Source: Longicatena caecimuris
GTDB lineage: Bacteria > Bacillota_I > Bacilli_A > Erysipelotrichales > Erysipelotrichaceae
Assembly (NCBI RefSeq): GCF_004341945.1
Contig: NZ_SMBP01000012.1
Coordinates: 25,498-89,497, forward strand
DNA length: 64,000 nucleotides
Reading direction: 5' to 3'
Notes under the pieces: generated by a model
Seen by the model: the letters and a program-made list of their open reading frames with translations, nothing else
The model's database searches: none
What the model was told of the DNA's origin: nothing
Shown: positions 7,797 through 17,600 of the stretch, in pieces
How the letters are laid out: each line of letters begins with the position of its first letter
Position numbering within the stretch: the first letter of the stretch is position 1
Made by a program: the position numbers and the translations under genes

Positions 7797-9509
7797 TTAA
7801 CTTCTACTGATTTTAGCGTTTTGTACCATGATCACATCGCCGTTTGTTAGCGTAACTGTCTCGCTCATCAAATTATACTTCCCTTTATATGGGTTTGCAT
7901 CAAAATATGTATTCCGATATACATAATAGGATGCCGTATCTGCATATGCACTGCTATTTGGTTTCAGCTTCTTGATCGTATAGGTCCCTGCCGCTATGTC
8001 TTTCCCTACGCGATAGGTTCCTGAACTTTTTATCGCTATCTTTGAAGGGGCCTTCGTGATCTTGCAATTCATCAATTGTACATATTGCCCCTTCCTTAAT
8101 GTAACGAAGCCATTCCCCGGATATTGTGTCGTCTTTGTTGGACGATAATAGCTGCCATCATTATAAATTTGATAAGCTGGCAGATTCCTATTGATCGATG
8201 TCAAAAGATACTCTCCCGCCGGGATATTCACTCCGACCTTATACCAGCCGGGGTTATATGTACTGCTTGTTGGATTCTTCACCGTTACCTTGACCGTACG
8301 CTTCACACCATTCACCGTCGCCGTATAGCTAGCTGTACCGATATACATCGCCTTGATCGTACCATCTGATTTTATGCTGGCTGCATGTTGATTCGATGTC
8401 GTCTTCCATGATATATAGGAAGGCTTTGGAGAAGCGCTGATACCGATCTTAGCACTGCTTCCATAATTCAGCGTGATGCTTGTCTTATTGATGTTGAAAT
8501 ATGGATTTGTGACCGTAATGCTTACCGTTCTCGTGATGCCGTTCGCTCTTGCCGTGATCTTCGCTGTTCCTTTGGCTTTCGCTGTGATCGTAACATACGT
8601 TCCGCTGCCAGATACCGTAGCTACTTTGGCATTCGATGTTTTCCAGCTCACCTTGGCATATGGTGATACCTTTCCTGACACTTTCAGCTTCCCGCCGACT
8701 CCAAGGGTCGCTTTGGATGCATCCAGCGTAAAGCTTCCATTGTTCACGTTTACCTTGAGCGTTCTCGTGATGCCGTTTGCTTTCGCACTTATCGTTGCAC
8801 TTCCACTTTTTTTAGCAAGGATGACTCCTTTTGTATTCACGGAGGCCACCGCACTGTTGCTTGATCTCCATGTGATCTTTGCTGTTGGCGCTGCTTTCGG
8901 CTTCACTATATAAGACTGCCCTTTGCTCAGCGTGATCTTGGAAGCATTCAAGGTGAAGGACGGATTCTTAACCGTGATCGTGCTCGTATATTTCTTAGCA
9001 CCTATCGCTGCCTTGATCGTCGTCTTGCCGGCCTTTACTCCTGTGACCGTTCCTGTTGCGGATACTTTCGCAATCTTCGTATTGCTGCTGCTCCATTTCA
9101 CTTTTTGCGTGTTTCCCTTCATGCTCAGCTTATAGCTCTTGCCTTTATACATCGTCACGCTTTTCTTGCTCATATAAGGTGTTTCCACCTTTACGCTGCA
9201 GCTATATGTCTTACCGGATACTTTCGCATATATTTTCGCACTGCCATTCTTAACTGCCTTTACTGTTCCTTTTGAACTTACGCTGGCGATCTTTGCATTG
9301 CTGGAAGACCAGCGGATCTTCTTCTTGTTGTTATTCAGTCTGAGCTGATAGCTCGTTCCCTTTATCATCTTGAGCGATGATCTGTTCAACGCGACCTTCT
9401 TGGTTGCTGCTTGGATCACTGCTTGTTCTGATGGCAGGCACTGCAATCCGGCCGTTCCGCCTAGACAAAGACCGAGCGCAACAAGCAGGTATTTCATTGC
9501 TTTCCTCAT
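7797..9509 (-). CDS. Secreted Ig-like (Big_2) repeat protein with duplicated C-terminal module
   Basis: The 570-residue protein has a signal peptide (about residues 1-34). Five bacterial Ig-like group 2 repeats of about 75-85 residues (36-415) follow, each with the WSSSN/WKTSN-K-A-V signature. The C-terminal part (about 420-570) holds two copies of a module with the pattern GWYKVGVNIPAGEY / GTYRVGKDIAAGTY. No LPXTG-like signal or C-terminal membrane segment is present, so it is either released or held non-covalently. The start lies four bases after the stop of the preceding surface gene, indicating co-transcription. Function is unknown; adhesion or a structural wall role is the family expectation. 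Confidence 0.85.
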   Translation of the reverse strand: MRKAMKYLLVALGLCLGGTAGLQCLPSEQAVIQAATKKVALNRSSLKMIKGTSYQLRLNNNKKKIRWSSSNAKIASVSSKGTVKAVKNGSAKIYAKVSGKTYSCSVKVETPYMSKKSVTMYKGKSYKLSMKGNTQKVKWSSSNTKIAKVSATGTVTGVKAGKTTIKAAIGAKKYTSTITVKNPSFTLNASKITLSKGQSYIVKPKAAPTAKITWRSSNSAVASVNTKGVILAKKSGSATISAKANGITRTLKVNVNNGSFTLDASKATLGVGGKLKVSGKVSPYAKVSWKTSNAKVATVSGSGTYVTITAKAKGTAKITARANGITRTVSITVTNPYFNINKTSITLNYGSSAKIGISASPKPSYISWKTTSNQHAASIKSDGTIKAMYIGTASYTATVNGVKRTVKVTVKNPTSSTYNPGWYKVGVNIPAGEYLLTSINRNLPAYQIYNDGSYYRPTKTTQYPGNGFVTLRKGQYVQLMNCKITKAPSKIAIKSSGTYRVGKDIAAGTYTIKKLKPNSSAYADTASYYVYRNTYFDANPYKGKYNLMSETVTLTNGDVIMVQNAKISRS

Positions 9510-9512
9510 TAT

Positions 9513-11612
9513 TTATCCTTCTTTCTTTGCTTTCTTCTTGAGTACCAATAGCACCCCTGCACAACCGATCATCGCAAATCCGATAAGCTGTGCGATTCCT
9601 TTGCCTCCCGTTATCGGTATCCAGAAATTCTTAACATTATACACCGTCATGTGGATCTCATCCTTTTCCCCTGCTCCTGTCGTCGTGATATGGATCTGAT
9701 CTTCCTCTTTTGTCTGAGTGATATCCTTTCCATTCACCTTCACCAGCAGCTTGCCTGTTCCTTCTTCCCTCGTTATCTCGAGCTTGATGATTCCTTCTAA
9801 CAGCTTATAGCCTTTCGGTGACCTTGTTTCCTTTAGATAATAAGTACCTGCTCTTAGATCTTCTATGAACAGTCCTTCTTTTTCTTCGCTTACATAGCTT
9901 CCCACGATATTCGTCATCTCTTCATTGCTATATAATGTGAATTCCGCTCCTTCGAGGGCTTCCTTATCGTGATTCATCTTACTGAGGTATAGATCGAGCT
10001 TCTTCGGTGTATATACGTTCGTAAAGGTAAAGCTGATGTTTTTATCCAACTTATCTTCTTGCTGTTCTGTCTTGATCACATATTCCACGTTCGTCTGCTT
10101 CTCTTCTACCTTATATGTTTCCCCTTGTCTCAGCCCTTTGAAGAATACCGTCTGATTTCCCTTTAACGGAAATTCTCCTTGTTCATTTGTTTTATATGTA
10201 CTTTCTGAATTTCCGATAGGTATGACATAAATTGCATCTTTTACTGGTTCGTAGACTTCCCCATTCTTTCTGCTCAATACAAAGGTGAACTTGATATCAT
10301 CCATCGGTATCTCATCCGTCGTATTCTCTATAAGCTTCGTGACAGATAGAACCCCTTCTTCTTTTATCGGTTCATTGACGAATGGCAATATCTCGACGTT
10401 ATCTCCTACGACCTTATCCTCATACCCTGTCGTGCTCACCGGGGTCTTTTGGATATAGCCAGGCTTCGCCTCTTCCTGTACATCATACAGCGTTCCCGGT
10501 TCTATTCCGATAAAGATCGCTGTTTGATTCGCCTTCAATGTGAAATAACCATGTTCATCCGTCTCATATGTTTGATCATCCACACGTTTGCCGCTTACGC
10601 TATTATATAAATAATATCTTGCGCCGCTCCATGCTTTCTTTGTATGATCCATCAATAAGAAACGGAACGTATCCTCTGATGTGCTGTTATCGCTCAATGT
10701 CTTGTTGACCCCGAAAGAGGCGATCGCATTGGTATATTGCACTGCTGTTACCGGTGCCTGGGTCGCTCCGCTCTGCTTCACATCGCCAATTACTCGCCAG
10801 CCATCTGCTTTTTCTTCAGCTACTTCATAATCGATATTCGTCTTGATTTCCTTAAAGACAGCGCTCTGTCCGCCTTTTAAGGTAAACTTACCGTTTTCAT
10901 CCGTCCTTGCTTCTTTCAGCTCTTCGCCGCTGACATTGTCCTTGATCGTATAGATCTCATTTGCATAAGGTTTTCCTTCCAGCTTCAAAATAAAGTGGAA
11001 TGATGTTTCTTCTTCGAATACATATCCTTGTGGATATGAGATACGCTTTGTCACAACTAGATCCGTTGTCTTCTTCTCTACATTCGGTACATAGAGATTG
11101 ACAAATTCTACTCTGCTGCCATCTGGTTTGATCGTACCTGTGGCAGAAGTCCCCGCTGCCGGAGAGATCTGTTGAAAGTTCTCTTGCGGCAGCTCGAAGA
11201 TCTCATAGGATACACCATTACCGACATATTCAAATTTTGCGGTATGTTCCCCATATAAGGTAAAGTTACCATTACGATCCGTCATGAACGGGATCTTATT
11301 CGTCGTATCTGAAGATATCGTACCATCACTATGATTAAATACCTCATCTCCATTTTCATCAAACACACGGTATTGTTCACGGTTAGCAGGCTTTCCACCA
11401 AGCTTCAAAACAAAGTGGAAAGCTACATCCTTAGGTATCTCATAACGATCATCCGCACTTTCTACATGCTTAGAAATAAAGAGATCGGGTGTTTTGTTTT
11501 CTTCATTCGTGAAGGTCACATTGGTATTATCCTGTGCCTGTACCGCTTGCATCCCTGCGACCATGCAGAAAGCAGCAAGCAGAATGACTCCTATTCGTTT
11601 TAGATATTTCAT
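9513..11612 (-). CDS. Cna-B/SpaA-type surface protein with IPITG sorting signal
   Basis: The 699-residue protein has a signal peptide (1-26). Four related beta-sandwich repeats of about 110-135 residues follow, each running from a SKHV/TKRI-like start through FHFVLKL to a Y-E-V/I-x-E ending. A Cna-B/SpaA domain (about 545-640) contains the isopeptide-type E-box YYLKETRSPKGY. The C-terminus reads IPITGG (665-670), a hydrophobic helix and a Lys-rich tail, a cell-wall sorting signal with Ile replacing Leu as known for pilin-class sortases. It probably is an ancillary pilin or wall-anchored adhesin. The same repeat type occurs in the giant protein encoded upstream, whose stop is 20 bases away. 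No sortase is found next to it. Confidence 0.88.
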   Translation of the reverse strand: MKYLKRIGVILLAAFCMVAGMQAVQAQDNTNVTFTNEENKTPDLFISKHVESADDRYEIPKDVAFHFVLKLGGKPANREQYRVFDENGDEVFNHSDGTISSDTTNKIPFMTDRNGNFTLYGEHTAKFEYVGNGVSYEIFELPQENFQQISPAAGTSATGTIKPDGSRVEFVNLYVPNVEKKTTDLVVTKRISYPQGYVFEEETSFHFILKLEGKPYANEIYTIKDNVSGEELKEARTDENGKFTLKGGQSAVFKEIKTNIDYEVAEEKADGWRVIGDVKQSGATQAPVTAVQYTNAIASFGVNKTLSDNSTSEDTFRFLLMDHTKKAWSGARYYLYNSVSGKRVDDQTYETDEHGYFTLKANQTAIFIGIEPGTLYDVQEEAKPGYIQKTPVSTTGYEDKVVGDNVEILPFVNEPIKEEGVLSVTKLIENTTDEIPMDDIKFTFVLSRKNGEVYEPVKDAIYVIPIGNSESTYKTNEQGEFPLKGNQTVFFKGLRQGETYKVEEKQTNVEYVIKTEQQEDKLDKNISFTFTNVYTPKKLDLYLSKMNHDKEALEGAEFTLYSNEEMTNIVGSYVSEEKEGLFIEDLRAGTYYLKETRSPKGYKLLEGIIKLEITREEGTGKLLVKVNGKDITQTKEEDQIHITTTGAGEKDEIHMTVYNVKNFWIPITGGKGIAQLIGFAMIGCAGVLLVLKKKAKKEG

Positions 11613-11631
11613 TTAATATTGCTCCTTTCTG

Positions 11632-14600
11632 TTATGGTTGCCATTCGATGATCACTGTGTCAGGTGCCCCCCAAGGAGAACCTGAAAGCTCACCTTCTGA
11701 TTTACCTTGAATGATGATTTTATCAAGATTCCTACAGCCGTAGAAAACGTAATTACCTACTATACTTGTAACTGAATCTGGGATTATCAAGTCCCCGGTA
11801 AAACCACTACAACCATAGAAGGCAGTACCTTCTATACTTGTTACACTATTTCCAATTGTTAACGTTCCATTGAATCCTTTACAACCATTGAAGGCAGAGC
11901 TTCCTATACTTGTTACTGAATTTGGAATTACCAAGTCTCCTGTGAATCCACTACAATCCTGGAAGGTACTATTTCCTATACTTGTTACACCATTTCCAAT
12001 TGTTAATGTTCCATTAAATCCACTACAACGATCGAAGGCATAATTCTCTAGACTCGTTACTGAATCTGGAATTATCAAGTCTCCTGTGAAACCTTTACAA
12101 ACACTGAAGGCAGAATTTCCTATCTTTTTTACACTGTTTCCAATTATTAAATTTCCTGTGAATCCAATACATCCAGCGAAGGTATTATTTTCTATACTGG
12201 TTACTGAATCTGGAATTACCAAGTCTCCTGTGAATCCACTACAATCCTCGAAGGTATTATTTCCTATCCTTGTTACACCATTTCCAATTGTTAATGTTCC
12301 ATTAAATCCACTACAATTTTCAAAAGCAAAACTTCCTATACTGGTTACTGAATCTGGGATTATCAAGTCTCCTGTGAAGCCTCTACAACCTTGAAAAGCA
12401 CTCTCTTCTATTTTGGTCAATGAATCCGGGAGCGTTAACGTTCCATCAAATCCTTTACAACCATGGAAGGCATCAAGCTTTATCGTCGTTACTCCTTCTG
12501 GTATTTTTAAATCCCCGGTTAATCCGCTGCATCCCGAGAATGCAAATCTTCCGATCTCTGCTACTGATTCCGGTATCGTTAAGGTTCCTGTTAGTTTTTC
12601 ACAGTTGAAGAATGCATGATCACCTATGAGCGTGATCGTATCCGGCATCTTTATGCTGGTGATCTCTTGGTTTCCGCTAAATGCGTCAGTGCCGATCGCA
12701 TTTATTATCCGTAGATTTCCATCCACTAATATTGTTTCAGGTATCACCACATCTCCTGTATTCAAGATAACTGCTTCCTGCGTTTCTGCATCGATCACTC
12801 CATTTTCGACCATATCTCTGGTCAGGGTGATCGTTCGGGCTATCTTTAAGGTCTTTGCTCTTTCTATGGATCGTCCTGTCTTCTTATCTGTATAAGTGAA
12901 CATCAGATCAAATTGATCTGTTTTCGTTGGTACCGTCGTCTGATCTATCTCATAATCGCTTTCCTGCAACAGTTCCATCGTTCCATCTGAATAGATTACC
13001 TTGACCCTAAAGTCTGCTTTATCTATTTGACTGTTTTCTGAATAATATTTGCGATCGCTCTCTATCGATAGATCCGCTATGATCACCGGTGCCTTTGCTT
13101 GTATCAGCATCACATTATTCGATAATCGTGTCGTATCCTTGCTTCCCGTCATATCGGTCAAGACGAATGGCGTATCCTGTTTCTCACTTACGGTCCAAGC
13201 TGTATCATCGCTCAGTTCTAATCTTGCATACTGATTTCCTTGCAGCTTGATCTCTCCTGTCGCTCCCGTATTTCCTGTTCCTATTTGTTCCTTCGTCCTT
13301 GCATCATAGATCACATAATTGATATTCGTTCCTTTTCTGCTCTCTAGGATATCCTCTAAGCTCGTGATCACTTCTTGCTTGGAGCGTGTGACCTGTCTCA
13401 GCTCGAACGTGAATTCTTGTTCGCTGTCCACATTGAGTACTTTTGCTATCTCTATCGGTGTCGTGCGATTGCTATTGACAAATGTCGTTGCATCTTCGAT
13501 ATCCAAACTGCCATTATAGCTATCCGCTAATTTCAGATATCCCGACAACGTTCCCCATCCATCATCGCTTTCTTCTATGCGTTCTACGATCCGATATGTC
13601 CCTTTCGTCGCATTGCTCGGATTGATCCTTACATCCTGCTCCGTGAAATAGAGAATTGGATATCCCTTTTCAGTTTTCTCTACCGTTATCTTTCCATCTG
13701 CTTCCGTTTTTTGTATGCGATCATTGATCCATTCCGTATCGTCTCCTACGATGTATGCTACATCTCCTGCCGGATCCCATACGCTTCCATCATAGACCTC
13801 TACCCGCAAGACCAAGCGCTCTCCTGTTGGTACTTCTTCAGATCCTAGCTTCATCTTCTTTTGGATGATGGAGCTTTGTTTCTTGCCTTCGATCTGATTC
13901 GTGATGATGGCCAGCGGCTTGTTTTCTATCGTATCGCTAATCGCTCCATCATCTGCCGGCTCTTTTTGCGTGATCTCTATGAATGCCGATCCTTCCTTAT
14001 ATAATTTATGCTGGTCCTTGCTGTCTTCGCTCAGGCGATATCGATCATTCTTATCCAGCGAAGTGATGATGACCTGCTTCCATGCTGCGATCGTCAACGT
14101 ATCGTTGGCTTCCCATGTCACTTTTTCGACCTTATTGCTCAGCGTATCTGTTACCTCTACGACCGTCCTTGTCGTTGGCCAGGTCTTCCACTTTCCGTCC
14201 TTATCCTGTACCTCCAGCTTCAGCGTCACCTTTTCTTTTTCTCGTATCGCCGGGTCGTTCTTGATCTTTTCAAGATAGGCTTCCCCTATCTTGTCGACAT
14301 CGCCTTCTCCTGCGACATATTCTTTCCCGATCATCAATGTGCTTTCCGTTCCGTTCACGAAGGTTACCTTTGAGCCTTCCTTATCGATCGTTCCTTCCCC
14401 TGCTTCCTTATTGGTTGGGAAGATCTGCGGATACTCCGGATCCGGTGTCTCTTCTACCTTATAGGAGGTCCCTTCCGGTCCGACATCTTCGAAGGTCACC
14501 GTCTGTCCGTTCTTGATGGTGAAGGTCCCGGCTTCGGTAGTGGTCCCTTTCTCATCTGGTTCTCCGCTTCGCCTGATCGTATATTCTTTGTTTCCATAGA

Positions 14601-17600
14601 CCTTTCCTTCCACCGTCAAGGTCATCGTAAATCCTCGCTCATTGATCTCCGCCAGCTTCTCTTCGCTCATTCCATTCGTATCATAGCTGACCAGCTTGGT
14701 TATGCTGATCGGACGCAGGATATGATCGTTGATGATCGTCGCATCGCTCTTCAGGGCATACAGCGGCATCGTTCCTTCTACGATCCCCTGGATCGGCTTA
14801 TAGTTATCCATCGGATCATCGATCTCTTCGATCTTGAAGCTCTTTCCTGCTTCGAATCCTTTGATCTTCACTGTTTTCCCTGCCAGCTTCACCGTGAATC
14901 GCCCTGCTTCATCCGTCGTTCCGCTTTCTGTTCCTTCGCTGCCATCTTCGTTCAGCATGACCCATTGTGCATTTGCGAACGCTCTTCCATCGGCATATAC
15001 CTGGAACGTAAATGCCTGCGTGCATTCTTCTGCTTCTTGATGCCTCAGTTCTTTGGTCAGATACAGGTCCTTCCATTTATAATAGTTCGTGATGCTTTCC
15101 GCATTTCCGTTTTCGGCCATCGTTCCGCTGACGCTGTCCTTCCCTGCTTCCGTGAACCAATCCTTGCCCTTTTCGATCTCTTCTATCTGATAGGCGGTCC
15201 CTTCTGCTCCCGGGAACAACGCTACGATATCCCCTGCCTTGATCCGGAATTCGCCGTTGGCATCTGTCTTCAGCTCTTCCTTATTCAGTTTCTTTGGCGT
15301 TCCGCCATCGACCCTGACGCTGTCTACCAGCCAGTATTCTGCATTTGCCAATGGTTCCCCATTCGCGCTTGCCCTGAAGGTGAAGATCTCTTTCTCGATA
15401 TCTGCATCCTTGGGATGGTTTTGTAATTTCTTTTGTACGTATAGCACCGGACGATATGTATTCTTGAAGGTCCTTATCTGCTCCTCGCCCTTTTCGCTCG
15501 TTTCTGTCTCGACCTCCCAGAATGGGCTCTCTTCTTCCTCTACCGTGAACAGTACCTTGTCCTTTATCTCGAAGACGGCCTTTTCATCCGCATGCAGATA
15601 GAAGCTGCCATCTGCTTCCGTCGCATAGACACGATCCGTGCCCTGACGTTCCCAGTTCCCATCGACCTTCTTGTAAAGCTGATATTCCTGTGAGGCATAT
15701 ACGGAACCATTATAGGTCGCGATAAAGCGGAACTCATTATTCTGCTTATCTTTCGGTACGCTGCCGCCAAAGGATTTTACGATTTCTACCCTTTCCTTAT
15801 CATGCTGCGATACCTGTACCGAGTTGCCGATCACCGTCTGCTTCGTATCGGTCCCTGCTTTTTCTAAATAATAAGCAGCATTATTATACGCATGATATGC
15901 CGGATCTTTTCCTGTGGACGTGTTGCTATGATCTGCGCTTTCCTTGGATTCATCTTCCTTCGGGGATACCATATGGATCTGGAAGGTCACTGAGCCCATA
16001 TCTACGATCTCAAAGGCACTTCCATCCTTCTTCTTGCTCATATCTACGGCTACTGCCTTTACTTCTGCTAATGTATGTCCTTTTGCTTTCCATTCTGCTT
16101 CTGTATACCAGCCATTGTCCTCTGTCAATATGGTGCTTGGCAGCTCTTCTCCCGTTGAGATCCTTGCATCTCGATCCGCATTATAATAGATGATCGGTGC
16201 GACCCCTGCTTTTTCCAGCCCTGTGGTGATGACACCATCAAAGGTCCCATACCACCAGTTATCATCAAAATGCTTATCTTTTTCTTGCTCCGAACGATAG
16301 CGTGCCGCATCTTCCAAGCGATCATATACCACGATATTGCGCAGCGTATCCTTCGCGTTCCTTACCGTGATCTCATAGGTATAGCCTTCACCGGGCGCCA
16401 CGACGGCTTCTTCTGAAAATACCCCAAAGCGGTCTTCATCTGCCTTGACCAATTTATCGATATTGTCACTGTTCGCGATCACCAGATCATCGACGACGCT
16501 GGTATTTGCGTACAATACCGTTCTTTCATCGGTATTGCCATCGCCATCGAGGTCTTTTCCGAATATCTTATATTCATCCTTGGAAAGGGTATCCGGATAA
16601 TCCTCGCCATTATCCCGCATCACCTGATCGTCTCTGCCCAACAATGGTTCATTATCATCTTTCTCAGGCATGAAGGCGGAGATATTGGTCGCCTCATTGC
16701 AGATATCGATATCCTTCCATTCATAATAGGCACCGAAGCTGACGCCCCAGCCTTCCATCCAAAGATGATCGCTGCCACGGCTATATACGCCTGCCGGATC
16801 TGCACCATCATAATGGATATGGAAGCGCACCATCGTCCTGCCTGTTCCATTATAGTTCGTTATGACATCTTCCTTGGAATCGATGCTGACCTTGACCTGG
16901 CCTTGATCCCAGCTCTTCTCATTTCTCCAATATAACGAGTCGGTCGTCTTCACCCGGCCTGCAATGACCGGTACCGAAGGGTCATATTTCACGCCATATG
17001 GCAACAGATCATAGAAGACCACATCCGTTCTTCCCGGTGATCTTACCCCATTATCCTTTAGATAGCTTACGGCTTCTGTTCCATAGAGCTCATAGCCATC
17101 GTATGCCATGAGGTTATATTTCAGATGCACCCTTCCGGCTGCTGCATCGTTCCAGCTCGTTCCGTATTTATAGGATCCCGCGTTCTTCTGCACCGAGGTC
17201 AGATATGCAAATGCATTATCCCTCATGAGCAACACGCCATATAGATCTTTGGTTCGTTCTATCAGTTCCGGTTCTGAATAATTTCCACCTTCAGCTGATG
17301 TATCATGGAAATAGGCACCAAGGACCCCATCTTGTTTCTTCTGTCCCATGATGCCGGCTATGTTCTCCAAGGTCACCGTCTGCTCGCTATCCTCATCCTT
17401 TACCATTTCTTTGAATACCGGGGAATCATGCTGGATCCGTACGTTCAGATCGATCGAACATGTTGAGCGATAGTTCACGGATTCATGTTCCACCTTGACC
17501 CTCCATGGTCTGCGTGCTATCTGCTCCTGGGTAAAGGTATAGCTCATGCTGCCCTTATCGTTCCATGGGATCACGGCTACCTCTTCCCAGCCTGTTCCAT

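Noticed and set aside
8473..8913. 146-codon plus-strand frame opposite the Ig-like protein
   Set aside because: Its hydrophobic sequence is the complement of repetitive Ser/Thr/Lys codons; no ribosome-binding site and overlaps a clear gene.
11650..12700. Regularly spaced repeats that could suggest a CRISPR array or satellite
   Set aside because: The units are 72 bases, contiguous and in frame inside the adhesin gene, encoding leucine-rich repeats; there are no spacers.
14722..15426. 234-codon plus-strand frame opposite the giant adhesin
   Set aside because: Antisense shadow of a long repetitive coding region, without start signals or a recognisable domain.
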